Below, piece after piece: positions 44,000 through 55,492 of a stretch of 64,000 nt of DNA; position 1 is the first letter of the stretch; each line of letters opens with the position of its first letter. The translations under genes and the position numbers were made by a program. The notes below the pieces were generated by a model. The model did no database searches and was not told the DNA's origin. It saw only the letters and a program-made list of their open reading frames with translations. Origin of the DNA: Apodemus sylvaticus (lineage: Eukaryota; Chordata; Mammalia; Rodentia; Muridae); assembly GCF_947179515.1 (NCBI RefSeq), contig NC_067481.1, forward strand, positions 47,003,900 through 47,067,899, in the 5' to 3' direction.

Positions 44000-44110
44000 G
44001 GCAGAAGAGAACCAACTCCCAAAGATTGTCCTCTAATCTCCATACTCAGAGCACAGAGTGTGTGTTTGTTTGTGGGTGTGTGTGTGTGTGCATGCACACG
44101 CGCCCAAGTG
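44000..44110 (+). mobile_element. B4/RSINE1-like 3' fragment with (GT)n
   Basis: GCAGAAGAGAACCAACTCCC and TTGTCCTCTAATCTCCATAC, then GT-rich sequence. Confidence 0.55.
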
Positions 44111-44169
44111 TGACACATGCTAATAACAAATTTTAAAATATTATAATTAAAGAAAATGTATAGTCCTGA

Positions 44170-44518
44170 GGCTCTGTGGTGGTTTGAATACCCTTGGTCC
44201 GTGGGAAGTGGCACTATTAGGAGGTGTGGCCTTGTTAGAGGAAGTGTGTCACTGTGGAGGCGGGGCTTTGAGGTCCTGTGCTCAAGTTCCACCCAGTATG
44301 GAAGAGAGCCTCCTCCTAGCTGCCTGCCTTTAAATTGAGATGTAGAACTCTCACCTCCTTCTCCAGCGCCATGTCTGCCTGGACTCTGCCGTGCTTCTTG
44401 CCATGATGAGAATGGACTGAACCTCTGAAACTGTAAGCCATCCGCTATTAAATGTTGTCCTTTATAAAAGATGCTTGGTCATGGTGTCTCTCCAAAGCAA
44501 TAAAACCCTAACTAAGTC
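44170..44518 (+). mobile_element. Rodent interspersed repeat of the GTGGTGGTTTGAATA family
   Basis: Begins TGTGGTGGTTTGAATACCCT and ends ATAAAACCCTAACTAAGTCA. It holds a poly(A)-like TATTAAATG and GATGAGAATGGACTGAACCT. It is related to, or the reverse of, the elements at 8633, 47996 and 54912. Confidence 0.65.
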
Positions 44519-44591
44519 AGGCTCAAATGAAAGGTGTATGAACATAAGCAGTATATAATAGATTCTCATTAAAAGTTGTTTGTCTTCTCCA

Positions 44592-44695
44592 AGTGGTGAT
44601 GGTGCATGCATTCAATCCCAGCGCTCCCTCTCCCTCTCGCTTTTCCTCTCCCTCTCCCTCTCCTTCTCCCTTCCTTCTTCCCTCCCTCTCTCTGG
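44592..44695 (+). repeat. B1 5' fragment running into a CT-rich tract
   Basis: GTGGTGATGGTGCATGCATT and CAATCCCAGCG, then about 70 bp of C/T. Confidence 0.6.
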
Positions 44696-44818
44696 TTTTT
44701 TGAGATGGTCTCCCAACCTAACCTCAGCTGACCTGAAACTACCTATGGAGTCCAGACTGGACTTGAACTCATAGAGTTCATAAATTTGTGGATTAAAGGC
44801 TTCTGCCATTACACCTGA
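44695..44818 (-). mobile_element. B1 SINE, diverged
   Basis: TTTTTTGAGATGGTCTCCCA and GTCCAGACTGGACTTGAACT. Confidence 0.65.
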
Positions 44819-44844
44819 TATATGTGACTCTCAAAGAAAATCAG

Positions 44845-45062
44845 GGAGTTCAGGAGTAATGAGTTTTGCTGCCAAGGCTTGTGAGAGTTTGATCCCATAA
44901 AACCCACATTATAGAAGGAGAAAACTGACTCTTACAAGTTGTCCTCTGACCTCCGCATATACAACATACCACATTCACCCAAATGCACAAACGCACACAT
45001 ATACCACCACCAACAACAACAACAACAATACAAATAAACAGATAAGTGTAAAATATACAAAT
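44845..45062 (+). mobile_element. B4/RSINE1-like SINE
   Basis: GAGTTTTGCTGCCAAGGCTT, AAGGAGAAAACTGACTCTTA and TGTCCTCTGACCTCCGCATA with an (AAC)n tail. Confidence 0.7.
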
Positions 45063-45594
45063 AAATAAAATCAGAACTCCTGGATGGAACGGCACTGACT
45101 GAAAGTTTGATGGGGAAATGAACGGAGGCTCACCGTGGGAGGGACTCCTGCACCCACTTCCTCCTCCACCCTGTGTAATAAGGAGAATCAGTTCATCTCT
45201 GCCCTCCAACCACATGTCCTGCCATGCCTCTATCCTGGGAGCTCCTTGACGGCTGTGTCACTGAATCCTTCCTCCCATCAGGGAGAAGACTCCAAGGAGA
45301 CTCCTTCCTTCCCCTGAAGGAACCTGTCAGTTAGAGGCTGAGCCTCCAGGGCCGGCTTCCCCATCATCTGCCTAGGGAGAAGCCTCTGGGCAAGAGAGGC
45401 AGAGCAGAGGACTCTGGGGCACCACCTGCTGCGTCACACGTTCCTCGGGGACTGCCTTGAGCTGCCAGGACGCTGCCCCTGATGCAAATGGACCACTCAG
45501 GGCCACCGATTGTGCCAGGAGCTCCAAGCTGCTTGGAATATGAGTGGGGAATTCAGGGATGAGAACACTAAGGCTTCTTATTATAGTTTGGGAC
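45063..45594. other. Intergenic sequence without clear repeats
   Basis: G/C-rich, no gene supported. Confidence 0.5.
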
Positions 45595-45595
45595 C

Positions 45596-45690
45596 AGGAT
45601 TTGGTGGCACAAGCCTGGAATCCCAGCTCTCAGGAGGCTGAGGCAGGAGAGTAGAAGACCTTATGTTAAAAAAAAAAAAAAGTTAAAATA
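45596..45690 (+). mobile_element. B1 SINE fragment
   Basis: CCAGGATTTGGTGGCACAAG, GGAATCCCAGCTCTCAGGAG and an A-rich tail. Confidence 0.7.
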
Positions 45691-45994
45691 AAACAAAACA
45701 AAATAGAATTGGGATGATGTATAACTCACTGCAGAAGCCTGCGCCAAGCATGTATAAATTCATGAGCCATTCATGGCTCAGCAACCAGAATCAAACGGTA
45801 AACAAAGTGATGTAGGTCTGTGGAAAGAAATCCTGCCCTATCCAGCTTTGGGTAGACAACAAATGGCTGCCGGTGACCAGAAAGGAGAAGACAGGTAGCA
45901 CTGGGGTTAACTGGGAAGAAGCCTGACAGTGGGAGGGAGGGATGGGGGGTGTTGTTGAAAGACCTACCTGTGCATTTCTTTCTTTTTAAGATAT

Positions 45995-46026
45995 CTCTCT
46001 GTCTCTCTCTGTGTGTGTCTCTCTCA

Positions 46027-46078
<52 letters not shown>

Positions 46079-46087
46079 ATCTATCTG
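45995..46087. repeat. (CT)n and (TCTA)n microsatellites
   Basis: About 14 ATCT tetramers from 46030 preceded by CT/GT dinucleotides. Confidence 0.96.
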
Positions 46088-46266
46088 AGAGGCTATAGAG
46101 ATGGCTCAGCAGTTAAAAGCACTTGAAGCTCCTGCAGAGGACATGGGTTCAAGCATCCATAGCTCCGGTTCCTGGAGATCCGATACCCTCTTAACCTCTA
46201 CAGGCACTCACTAGGCATGCTTTTAGTGCACATGCATACATGCAGACAAAACACTTACACACATAC
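46088..46266 (+). mobile_element. B3 SINE
   Basis: GAGGCTATAGAGATGGCTCA, TGCAGAGGACATGGGTTCAA and CATACATGCAGACAAAACAC. Confidence 0.85.
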
Positions 46267-46268
46267 GC

Positions 46269-46330
46269 AGGGACTTAAACCTGGGTCTTCTGCAAGGCCA
46301 GCGACATTGCCAAGCTGCCTCCAGCCCCTG
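46269..46330 (-). mobile_element. ID-like fragment
   Basis: GGGACTTAAACCTGGGTCTT and AGCTGCCTCCAGCCCC. Confidence 0.5.
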
Positions 46331-46339
46331 ACCTGTGGG

Positions 46340-46520
46340 GTGTTTGTCTGTTTGTTTGTTTTTGTTTTTTGTTTTGTTTTTTCAAGACAGGGTTTCTCTT
46401 TGTAGTTCTGGCTGTCCTGGAACTCACTCTGTAGACCAGGCTGGCCTCAAACTCAGAAATCTGCCTGCCTCTGCCTCCCAAGTGCTGGGATTAAAGGTGT
46501 GTGCCAACACTGCCCAGCTG
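46340..46520 (-). mobile_element. B1 SINE
   Basis: T/G tail, then AAGACAGGGTTTCTCTTTGT, CAGGCTGGCCTCAAACTCAG and AAGTGCTGGGATTAAAGGTG. Confidence 0.94.
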
Positions 46521-46539
46521 ACCTGTGGGTTTTAAATTA

Positions 46540-47480
46540 GAACCTGTCAGGGGTTCTCTGTTGAAGCACGGTCACCTTTTGGTGGTGCCTGCCCATTTCA
46601 GTGGCCATCTCTGAAGCTGCTGAGAATTTGTAGTCTTGAAATGCCAAGAACTATGGAACGTTCCTTTTCAATTAGCAAGCATAATTAATATCTGATCTGA
46701 ATGAAGTGCTGAAAGTCTGTGACCGAGGGACTCTGGTCCTCCCTGCCCTAATCGCATGTTTTCATGATTGCTTGTGTTTTATAGAGCTTTGCAGTTAGGT
46801 TGGGCAAAACAGAAAGACATACCACACCAGACAGCAAGAGTCCTCATCGTCACAGGTTATACAAGAGTCACCCCATCTTAATGTTCCTGGGAACTTTGCC
46901 TCAGTTAATGAATCAGCTGGCCATCTCTGGCCGCTGAAGTCAGTCTGATGAAATCCATTTCCTCACCAGCCCAGACTAAGGCTTTCCACAGAGAGGAGTC
47001 TAAGCGTAAAGGGCACTTAGCACTCGAACTGGCTTCACAGTTCCTTTGTAATTGAAAGCCTCATTAAAACACAGCCTAGGTTTCTGGTTTGTTTTCCCTG
47101 AGTGGTAGCTTTTCTTATTGCATCTGCAGCTTCCATTCAACTCCACTACTGACCTGCTGTGAGATCTCCAGCAAGTTCAGTGGCCCTCTGTGATATACAC
47201 AGAGCTTCCAAGTGCCCACAGGGCAGGCGAACCAACAGGGCTACCAGTGGGTGGAGGCCCTACAAGGCAAGGGCTCCTCTCAGTGGGGTGCTTAGTAACA
47301 TCTGGCAGTTCTCTGTGCCCTGTCTATCCTGATCCTAGGCCAGCATCCTGGGCCTGACTCAGCCCCACCCTACCTCTGGTGAAGAACCCAGGGACATTTC
47401 AGTTACAGAAATTAGTATAGGCTTGGCACTTCCCACACTAGCTTATTGAACTGAGACCTACGAAAAGGTAAAAAGAGAAC
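46540..47480. promoter_or_regulatory. Repeat-free intergenic island, candidate regulatory element
   Basis: About 940 bp without SINEs, LINEs or microsatellites. It has AT-rich homeobox-like sites (CAATTAGCAAG, CATAATTAATATC, TTGTAATTGAAAG). It contains no convincing ORF. A regulatory role is inference only. Confidence 0.35.
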
Positions 47481-47484
47481 AGAG

Positions 47485-47591
47485 TGACAACACAAAGTTG
47501 TCCTCTGACCTCCACATGTACACTATGGCACATTGCCCACACACATATCATACACATGTGCACAGGCACGCACACACACACACACACACAT

Positions 47592-47622
<31 letters not shown>
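47485..47622 (+). mobile_element. SINE 3' fragment with (CA)n(GA)n
   Basis: AAGTTGTCCTCTGACCTCCA followed by CA and GA dinucleotide runs. Confidence 0.7.
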
Positions 47623-47626
<4 letters not shown>

Positions 47627-47651
47627 ATATTTAAATTAAGAAGCACCAAAA

Positions 47652-47797
47652 TGGCCGGGCAGTGGTGGCGCACGCCTTTAGTCCCAGCACTTGGGAGGCA
47701 GAGGCAGGTGGATTTCTGAGTTTGAGGCAAGCCTGATCTACAGAGTGAGTTCCAGGACAGCCTGGGCTATACAGAGAAATCCTGTCTTAAAACATCC
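47652..47797 (+). mobile_element. B1 SINE (Mus-type)
   Basis: TGGCCGGGCAGTGGTGGCGC, GGTGGATTTCTGAGTTTGAG and CACAGAGAAATCCTG-type 3' end. Confidence 0.95.
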
Positions 47798-47884
47798 CCC
47801 ACGACACCCCCCCAAAAGCACCAAATGATAATTGTGTGGGGAATAAATATAACAAATTACAAAAAAAAACTAAAAGAAGTGAGT

Positions 47885-47990
47885 GTTGGAATCTGGGTGT
47901 GACCTGAGACCCCCAGCAAATGGGAGACTCAGGCAAGAGGATTGCAAGCTTGAGGCCAGCTTGACCACCTAGTGAGACAGTGTAGAAAGG
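47885..47990 (+). mobile_element. Diverged B1-like SINE
   Basis: GGGAGACTCAGGCAAGAGGA and AGCTTGAGGCCAGCTTGACC. Confidence 0.5.
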
Positions 47991-47995
47991 CAGTG

Positions 47996-48772
47996 TCTTA
48001 GTCAACGTTTCTATTGCTGTGATGAAACATGACCAAAAGAACTTGGGGAAATGCAGTGGTTTGAATAAGAATGAGCTCGTAAGCTCATACATTTGAATTC
48101 TTAGTTGCCAGAGAGTGGAACTGTTTTAAAGGATTAGAAGGATTAGGAGGCGTGGCCTTCTTAGAGGAACTTGGTCACTGGAGGTGGCTTTGAGGTCCCT
48201 CTCTCCCTCTCTCCCTCTCTCCCTGAAGGTCAGGCTGTAGCTCTCAGCTACTGCTCTAGCACCCTGAGTGCCGCCTTGCTACAGCCACACCACGCCCATG
48301 CAGTAATGGACGAACCCTGAATTGTAAGCAAGCCCCCAACTAAATGCTTTCTTTCATACAGCGGCCTTGGTAGTGATAACTCTTCACAGCAAAAGAACAG
48401 TGACAGAGAGAGGAGGAAAGGGCTTAAGTTACTCACAGTTCCACACAACAGTTCATCATCAAAAGCAATGATGGCAGGAACTCACACAGGGCAGGAACCT
48501 GGAGGCAGGAGCTGATGCGGAGGCCATGGAGGAGTGCAGCTTACTGTCCTGCTTCCCATGGCTTGCAGAGCCTGCTGTTTTATAGAGCCCAGGACTATCA
48601 GCCCTGGGATAGTCCCATTCACAATGGGCTTGGCCCTCCCCTATCAATCACTAATTAAGAAAATGACATACAGGCCTGCCTACAACCTGACTGAATGGAA
48701 GCATTTTCTCAGTTGAGGTTCCCTCTTCCAAAATGACTCTAGCTTGTGTCTGACATTAAATTAGCCAGCACA
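47996..48772 (-). mobile_element. TCTTAGTCAACGTTTCTATT-family repeat interrupted by a second repeat
   Basis: The outer element runs from GTCTTAGTCAACGTTTCTAT (47996) to AGAACTTGGGGAAA, then resumes near 48410 with GAGGAGGAAAGGGCTTAAGT. It ends ACATTAAATTAGCCAGCACA. It parallels the intact copy at 8633-9006. Confidence 0.7.
48055..48408 (+). mobile_element. GTGGTTTGAATAAGAATG-family repeat nested in the outer repeat
   Basis: Begins CAGTGGTTTGAATAAGAATG, contains GGATTAGGAGGCGTGGCCTT and AACTAAATGCTTTCTTTCAT, and ends AAAAGAACAGTGACAGAGAG. Confidence 0.7.
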
Positions 48773-48860
48773 GGAAGGAAGGAAGGAAGGAAGGAAGGAA
48801 GGAAGGAAGGAAGGAAGGAAGGAAGGAAGGAAGAAAGGAAGGAAGGAAGAGAGGGGAGGG
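48773..48860. repeat. (GGAA)n microsatellite
   Basis: About 19 GGAA tetramers with one interruption, at the end of the interspersed repeat. Confidence 0.97.
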
Positions 48861-49578
48861 AGGGGGATGAGGGGGTAAGAGAAAGGGAAAGCAGGGAGTC
48901 AGGGGGTATCAATATGCAAGATGGCAGGAAGTGAGCAATCACACCTGAACAGTTCACTTGCCTACCTACCACGTAGCAAAGCACCTACTATGTGCTCTAT
49001 TCCTGGCAAACAGCATACAAGCCCTGTGCCCTCTTGTGGGATTTAGGATTGCAACAGGAAGAAGCTGGCAGTGAACAAGTCTGGAAGATGAGCCAGGCTG
49101 GTGGGTGGAGCTGTGGGCGCTGAGTGCGAAGCTCGGCCTGGCCCCAGAAGCCGGGAAAGAGTCATTCTGCTTTTCTCCCAGTTTGCTGCAGCAAGACTGT
49201 ATTAATGATGCAAGAAAAATGAAACCAGACAAGAGACAAAACACCCCTCCCCCACCCCAACCCAGAGAGAGAGGGAGGGGATAAAGAGAGTAGGCTTGTC
49301 TATGTCCCCCAGTCTGTCCTGCTGTCATTGTGTTGGGTCTACACTTAAACAGGGGGCTGAGCCTCTGTCACCCCGCTTGTGTTTACCGCCTGCCTGTTTA
49401 ACCATCCAAGAGCAGCTCTCACAGGCCTCCATTAAAACATGAGTTCATCCAGCCTGGTTTTCCCAGAGGACTGCCTTGCCTGCCTGGAACTGTGTGTTCC
49501 CCTCTCTCGGGAACACCTCCGGCTCCCAGCCAGAACTACGGCCTCCTGGTCTACCCAACCCCCAACAGATGGGTGGGT
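48861..49578. other. Repeat-poor intergenic sequence
   Basis: Purine-rich start, then unique-looking sequence; 49180-49220 and 49375-49450 look ordinary to constrained. No gene supported. Confidence 0.45.
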
Positions 49579-49579
49579 T

Positions 49580-49912
49580 CATTAGTTACTTTCTTTTCTC
49601 TTTGCTGTAACAAAATACAACAAAGCAGCATGGGGGGTGGGGTGGGGGGACAGGGTTTGTTTTGGCCCACCGTCTAACAGCATGGTTCATCTTGGTAGAG
49701 AAAGATTGCAGCATGGGGCCAGGAGGCTGGGGCCCTGCAGTCAGGAAGCAGAAAGAGGTGAACGCTGGTGCCTGATGGCTTTCTTCTCTTCATTCAGTCA
49801 GGGACCCAGGCCATGGGATGGTGCTGCCTCCTCAGTTAACCTTCTCTGAACGCACACGCACAGACACAGGGACCCGGAGGTGAGTTTCCATGGTAGATTT
49901 GCATCCCTTCAA
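49580..49912. mobile_element. Diverged member of the same rodent repeat superfamily
   Basis: ATTAGTTACTTTCTTTTCTC, CTGTAACAAAATACAAC and TTCAAGTTGACAAGGAAGA resemble the ends of the TCTTAGT...GTTGACA repeats. Confidence 0.45.
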
Positions 49913-50592
49913 GTTGACAAGGAAGATGAATGTGAGCATCGACAGGCCTGTGGAGTCTGACTTAGGTGTCACTCTCCAACCCTGGACTCTTCAGCTAGGG
50001 GAAGGGCTCAGACTTGGGTCTCTGCATCTGGGGTTGCCGGAGGTCAGTATTAAGACAAAGAAAGACAGAGTGAGGCTGAGGAGAAACTGGAGACAGGAGC
50101 CTAGTAGAAGCCTCCAGGTCTGGAGTGCTAAAAATCCCAGAACCTGCAGTTTCTGCCAAGTGGGTAGAGCAGGGGTCAGGGTACTCCGCCCTTTTGCCCT
50201 CTCCCAGACTGTTTCATTTCCCAGGACTCTTCCTGCATTTCAGTCTGTGAGGCTAACCTCTGAAGGAGGCCGGCTGCAGGGACAGAAGAGGCCTACGGCT
50301 TAAAAGCTCCGAGGAGTCCAGCGGCCAAAGCACTTAGCGGAGCCCTGCTGCAAAGTGATTCTTCTGACTATGTATTCAAAACAAAACCCCCTTTAAAAGC
50401 CTGGAGACGAATGCTCAGATATTCACATTGATTGCCTCAGCTAATGGATCACGGGGAATAATTCTTCCTCCCTCATACATTCTTATTTCTTAAATTAAAT
50501 TATGAATTATAAAAGTAATACAGGAATAAAGGTTTGCTCTAAGTTTCTGATGATATGATGTATTTGGAATAAAAACCCAAATGCTTCAAAAA
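49913..50592. other. Unique intergenic sequence
   Basis: G/C-rich first part, then an AT-rich stretch (50330-50580). The 137-codon + strand ORF at 49890-50303 has no recognised homology or splice context. Confidence 0.45.
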
Positions 50593-50594
50593 TT

Positions 50595-50627
50595 ACACAC
50601 ACACATGTATACACACACACACACACA

Positions 50628-50671
<44 letters not shown>
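50595..50671. repeat. (CA)n and (GA)n microsatellites
   Basis: CA run followed by about 18 GA units. Confidence 0.97.
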
Positions 50672-50672
<1 letters not shown>

Positions 50673-50789
50673 CTGGCCCAAAGGCTGGCTTCCCCATCTC
50701 TCCAGTGCCGAGCCCACACCACATGACCACAGCCAGCAGCTTGGTCCATCCATAGACCTTGTGTTGGTTTTGTTTCATTTGGTTTTTTA

Positions 50790-50870
50790 TTTTCATTGTA
50801 GGGTACTGGAATGGAATCCCAAAACTCACACACGCTAGGCAAGCATCTGAGCTACACCCCAGGCCTCACT
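50790..50870 (-). mobile_element. ID SINE
   Basis: GGGTACTGGAATGGAATCCC and CACGCTAGGCAAGCATCTGA. Confidence 0.65.
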
Positions 50871-52318
50871 GTTATACAGACTTGGACAGCTGCCTGAGAG
50901 TTAGGCTGAGGGTTACACCATTGGACAGGGACCTCTGGGACACTGGTCCCCTGCTGGCTCTATTCCCAGAAGTGTCCCAAGAACATAAAGGTTCCCTCTC
51001 ACCCAGAAATTATTGACAGTCAACTATGCAAAAGGGTATCCCTGGTAAAATATCCTGGAGCAACCAAGAATTTAAATCAGATTGAACAATTTCTAAAAGT
51101 AAATCTCTATACAGTGAAAAATGCAAGGGGCAGGGCACCTTGAGGGGCCAGGGCATCTGTGTCCTGCATGGGGGTGAAGGCTGCTCAGCCCCAATTGCCC
51201 AACCTCCCAGCCTGACCTTCACCCCAGCAGGCATAAGGCCTCTAATTGAGACTCGGGTCCCTGGCACTCTCCAGAGTCATAAGGAAAATGACAGTTATCA
51301 TTCCCAGAGGAACCCCAACACTCCAGACTAGACTGCCTCAGTGCCAGGTTCCTGACTGCCTGGCCTGGGTTTCCAGCCTCGTTCAAGAGCATCTTTCTCT
51401 TTCTTGACTCCTAGATTGCCACAGTGACCACCAGATCAGCTGCCCCCGTGGAAATCTGGGCTCTGGTAGTTATCACTGACCCAGAAAGAGCATGGAACTC
51501 GGGTATGCGCAGCAGGAGATGCCCCAAGCTCCTTCAGAACTTACTTCCTTGGTGTTTGACCTATAGACGCAAAACAAATGGAGACAGTTAAGCTAGAGAC
51601 AGGGATGTGGTGGTGTGGGGGAAGACCAGCCAGTAAACAGATATGGTTTATATTGTATATTCAGCCATTTTCAAAAGGATGTGATCCTAGCACTCATCTG
51701 AAGGACATAAGTTCAAAGCCATCCTGTTCTATATAAGGGAGTCTCAAATATATAAATAAAAGATGTTTACAAAGAGTTTTTAAATAACTTAGAAGGATAC
51801 ATGGAACAGTAAATCTACAATAGGTTTTGAAAAATAAATGCCTCTCAATGACAGAGCTCGTGAACATGAGGAATACTGAATATTCTCTCTATCTTGGAAA
51901 TTCTTCAGGCCCATCAGCCTATTAAAGGTTCAGAGAAGTCTTTCATTCCAGCCGCTTATTCAACTTGATTTAATCCAGAATGTTTTATTGGATATCAAAG
52001 CCCTTTTCTATAGGGCAGGGCTGCTGGGGACCTCACGGTCCATTCATCTGAGACGATGTTTATCACAGCATGTCAACAGTCACTCATACGGACCCTGTCG
52101 TCAACCCTCCTGCACTAAGGGCTACATCACGCAGACATGAACCAGTGCCCTGCCTGGCTATCGGAGGACCCCCACACACACACTGGCCCAACTGGACCCT
52201 GACCTTTGGCCTGGCTCTAACTGGACATAGCCTTCCACATGCCAGGATAGTGTGAACATCTTCCTCAGGTCACTGATCAGCAGGTGGTCCCCCAGCACAC
52301 ATGCTCATAGATGCCTCC

Positions 52319-52320
<2 letters not shown>
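50871..52320. other. Mostly unique intergenic sequence
   Basis: A B1-like remnant lies at about 51685-51770 (CCTAGCACTCATCTGAAGGA). 51880-52010 looks constrained. No gene supported. Confidence 0.45.

Positions 52321-52321
<1 letters not shown>

Positions 52322-52357
<36 letters not shown>
52322..52357. repeat. (CA)n microsatellite
   Basis: About 18 CA units. Confidence 0.97.
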
Positions 52358-52358
<1 letters not shown>

Positions 52359-52714
52359 GTGAGTATGTGTCCATCTGCCTGTCTCTCCAGACACTGGAGT
52401 GTGAATTTTAAAGCTCAGCACAGGTGGCCATCAGCAGCTTATCCCTCAGTGACTGGCCCACAGTTTAGGGGTGGGTTCGTAGTGTATCGTAGTCAAAGAG
52501 CGTGAAGCAGGAGTCACTAGTTGGAGCCTCCAGGAAGGCTCTTCAAAGAGCATCAACTCTCACCCGTCCTTATGCCCTCCCCCTTTCTTCCTTCTTGGTG
52601 CACGGAACTGTAGCAGCCGTCCTTGGTGATGAGGTAGGCTGTAGATAGACAGAAGCCAGGAATGCACCCGGGACATGAATGATGGCATTGAATCTGCCTA
52701 AACTGCCCATGTCT

Positions 52715-52805
52715 GGACTTTTTTTTTCTTTCCTTTTGCAATGCCAGGGATCAAACCCAAGGCTCAACGTAAAGTTCCCAACCACTAAGACTTGCACCAA
52801 GCCGT
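52715..52805 (-). mobile_element. ID SINE
   Basis: TGCCAGGGATCAAACCCAAG and CAACCACTAAGACTTGCACC. Confidence 0.6.
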
Positions 52806-54650
52806 GGCCCTCTTGTTCAATGAGTGCATAACAATCCTGTCTCGTCTGCACCGGTGTTTGGAGGGCCTGAGTTATGCTCAGCCAAACACGTTTGCTAATG
52901 GATTCAACCAAACTGTCCCTGCACGGGAAAGACAGACTGACGATTGACTCAGCACCATCCACAGGGATTAGTGACAATGAGATAGAGACATCTTGGTGAC
53001 AGCAGTGAGGGCCTAATCACTGCCACCTTAGCCTGCTGTGACCCTCAAGAGTAGGGGAATAGAGATCTGTGTCAGTCAGAGCATCTACCTGTCAGAAGGG
53101 AGACAAAAGAGAAATTAGACTAAAGGAAAAGCCCCCATTTCTTGCACAGGTGAGTTTGACCGAGAGTCAGTTGCCTTCAGTAACTACATGTCCAGCTGAG
53201 CTCAGGGTCTGGACTGTGCTCAGGGTCTGGACTGCGCTGTCCAGCTCCACTGTTATCCTCCTGCAGCAGCTCCATGTCCTATAGTCTTTCCAGCCTGTGT
53301 AGAAGAAGCCCCTGAGACTAGACTTCAGAAACTCTGATCATGGAGGAGAAATCACTGCAGGATTCCGGATGGTTCTATACTTCTTTCCAATCTCTGCCCT
53401 TTGATCCTCCCTGCCTTGCCCCCACGCCTACCCAAAGGCTCCCTGGCTAAAGTCCCCACTCTCAGAGGCAGCCACTCTCCTGAAGCTATGAGCTGTCCAG
53501 CCATGTTCCCCTTCTCAAGCTCTCTGCGACACTGACAGGAGCCAGCATTAATTATAAACAATGTGGTCAGCACATTTCACAGCCATCGTTGCCTACTGGG
53601 CAGGGGATGCCCCTCTCTCTCATCTGCCTAACAGCAATCTGCCCCCGAGACAAAGGGACTCTGAGAGGTGAGGCTCCCTGTCTCCAAGCTGCAGGCAACT
53701 CCAGCCTGGGTTGGACTAGATCGGTGGTGATATCAAGTATAAGAGGCCATTCCCATGCCTCCCCCATAGGTGGGAGGGAAAGCCTGCGGTTCAGGAAGAC
53801 CCATTAAGACAAGAAAAGTAAACAGAAAACCAGGGAAGGACAGAGAGCTGGGATGCCTCCAGTCGGTGAACCTTCTGTTTCCTTGTCCTGGTGAATTATT
53901 CATCCTCGTGGCCAGGCAGCACATCAATAATACAGGAGGCAGCAGCCTGGGCGGGGCCCAGATTCCAGTTGACCCACTCAGCCGCTAAAGGCTCTAGGGA
54001 AATAGTGGTGCCGATTATGGGATGTTACTTGAGGACTCTGAAACCCAGCTGCCCTCAGTGGTCCCAGGGTCAGTGTCAGGGGCTGCAGTCAGAGAGGAAG
54101 GTCTTTTGCAATCTTCCTACTTCCTCTGTCTACAGGGGGGCCACTTGGGAATGGTGTCCAGGTGGGATGGGAATGGGATGGGAATGTCTATACAGCCAGG
54201 AGTGCAAGAGGCAGTGAGCTTCCCAAGGTGCCTTCTTTCCTCCACCCATAGGTTGGGTACTTCTTTTAATGCCACCAGGAGATTCTCCGGGGTGGCCAAG
54301 ATGAGCAGCCTGTCCTAGAGTGGCTCATTCCTTTACATGAGTGGATTAAGGCCCATAGGTAAATGGTGGTCTGCCCTAGACAATACAGCCAGTATATGGA
54401 AGACAGCACATGGTTCCTGTGCTTGGCTCCTGGGCACCCAGAATGGTGGGTCGGGGAGGAAAAAGGGTGAAAGACAGCTGATATTTGGGGGCATACAACA
54501 GTGAGCAGAAACGTCCAGGTTCTAGGATAAGCAGGCCTCAGGCTGTGTCTCAGGACATCACTATCCAAGACCCTCATGTGTATACATCTCTCATCTGCGC
54601 TCCCAGCTTCCCACATCCTCAGGGTGGTGGGAGCCCTCCCCTGTGTACGA
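52806..54650. other. Repeat-poor intergenic sequence
   Basis: Only small direct repeats (CTCAGGGTCTGGACTG twice near 53199-53235; GGGATGGGAAT twice near 54164-54185). Many short ORFs on both strands, none with homology that I recognise. Confidence 0.45.
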
Positions 54651-54654
54651 GTGG

Positions 54655-54905
54655 TGTGTTAGTCACTATTCAGTTGTTGTGATGAAACACCATGACCAAG
54701 GCACTCATAGAAGGAAGGGGGTGTGTGGACTTACAGTGGACGTCCAGAGGGACAAGAGTCCATTGTGACAAGGAATCATGATGGCAAGGGCAGGCACGGT
54801 GACAGGCACAGAAAACAGGGGGCTTACATCTTGAATTGCACAAGAAATAGGGTAGAGAGAGAACTAGCAGTGGCAAGAGTTTTTAAAACCTCAGTTAGGG
54901 TTTTA
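54655..54905 (-). mobile_element. Old rodent repeat of the TTAGTCACTATTCAG type
   Basis: GTGTTAGTCACTATTCAGTT, GATGAAACACCATGACCAAG and CATGATGGCAAGGGCAGGCA resemble the family copies at 8633 and 47996. Confidence 0.5.
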
Positions 54906-54911
54906 CTCAGT

Positions 54912-55325
54912 TAGTCTTAGTCGGGGTTTTACTGCTGTGAACAGACACTATGACCTTATAAAGGACAACATTTAACTGGGGCTGGCTTATAGGTTCCGAG
55001 GTTCAGTCCATTATCATCAAGGTGGGAGCATGGTAGCATCTAGGCAGGAGGAGCTGAGAGTTCTACATCTTCATCTGAAAGATGTCTAGCAGAATACTGG
55101 CTTCCAGGCAGCTAGGATGAGGGTTTTAAAGCCCATACTCACAGTGTCACGCCTACTACAAAAAAGACTACACCTACTCGAACAGGGTTACACCTTCTAA
55201 TAGTGCCACTTCCTGGGCTGAGAATATATAAACCATCACAACCCACCTCCAGTGACATATGTCCTCATCAAGGCCACATCTCCAAAGCATCCTCGATAGC
55301 TCCACCAACTGAGGACCAAATAGTC
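54912..55325 (-). mobile_element. Rodent interspersed repeat (reverse of the 44170 type)
   Basis: GTCTTAGTCGGGGTTTTACT, GGACAACATTTAACTGGGGC and TCTAATAGTGCCACTTCCTG are the complement of the motifs seen at 44170-44518. Confidence 0.7.
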
Positions 55326-55341
55326 AAATACCAGAGCTCAG

Positions 55342-55492
55342 GCAGGTGGTGGCACAGCACATGCTTTTAATCCCAGCAGTTGGGAGAGGCAGAGGCATGT
55401 GGATCTCTGAGTTTGAGGCCAGCCTGGTCTACAGAGCGAGTTCCAGGACAGCTAGAACTTCGTGGAGAAATTATGTCTTAGCACACATACAA
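55342..55492 (+). mobile_element. B1 SINE
   Basis: GGTGGTGGCACAGCACATGC, TGAGTTTGAGGCCAGCCTGG and TCCAGGACAGCTAGAACTTC. Confidence 0.9.

Noticed and set aside
48773..48860. CRISPR-like or structured array
   Set aside because: Plain GGAA microsatellite; no spacers, and the genome is mammalian.
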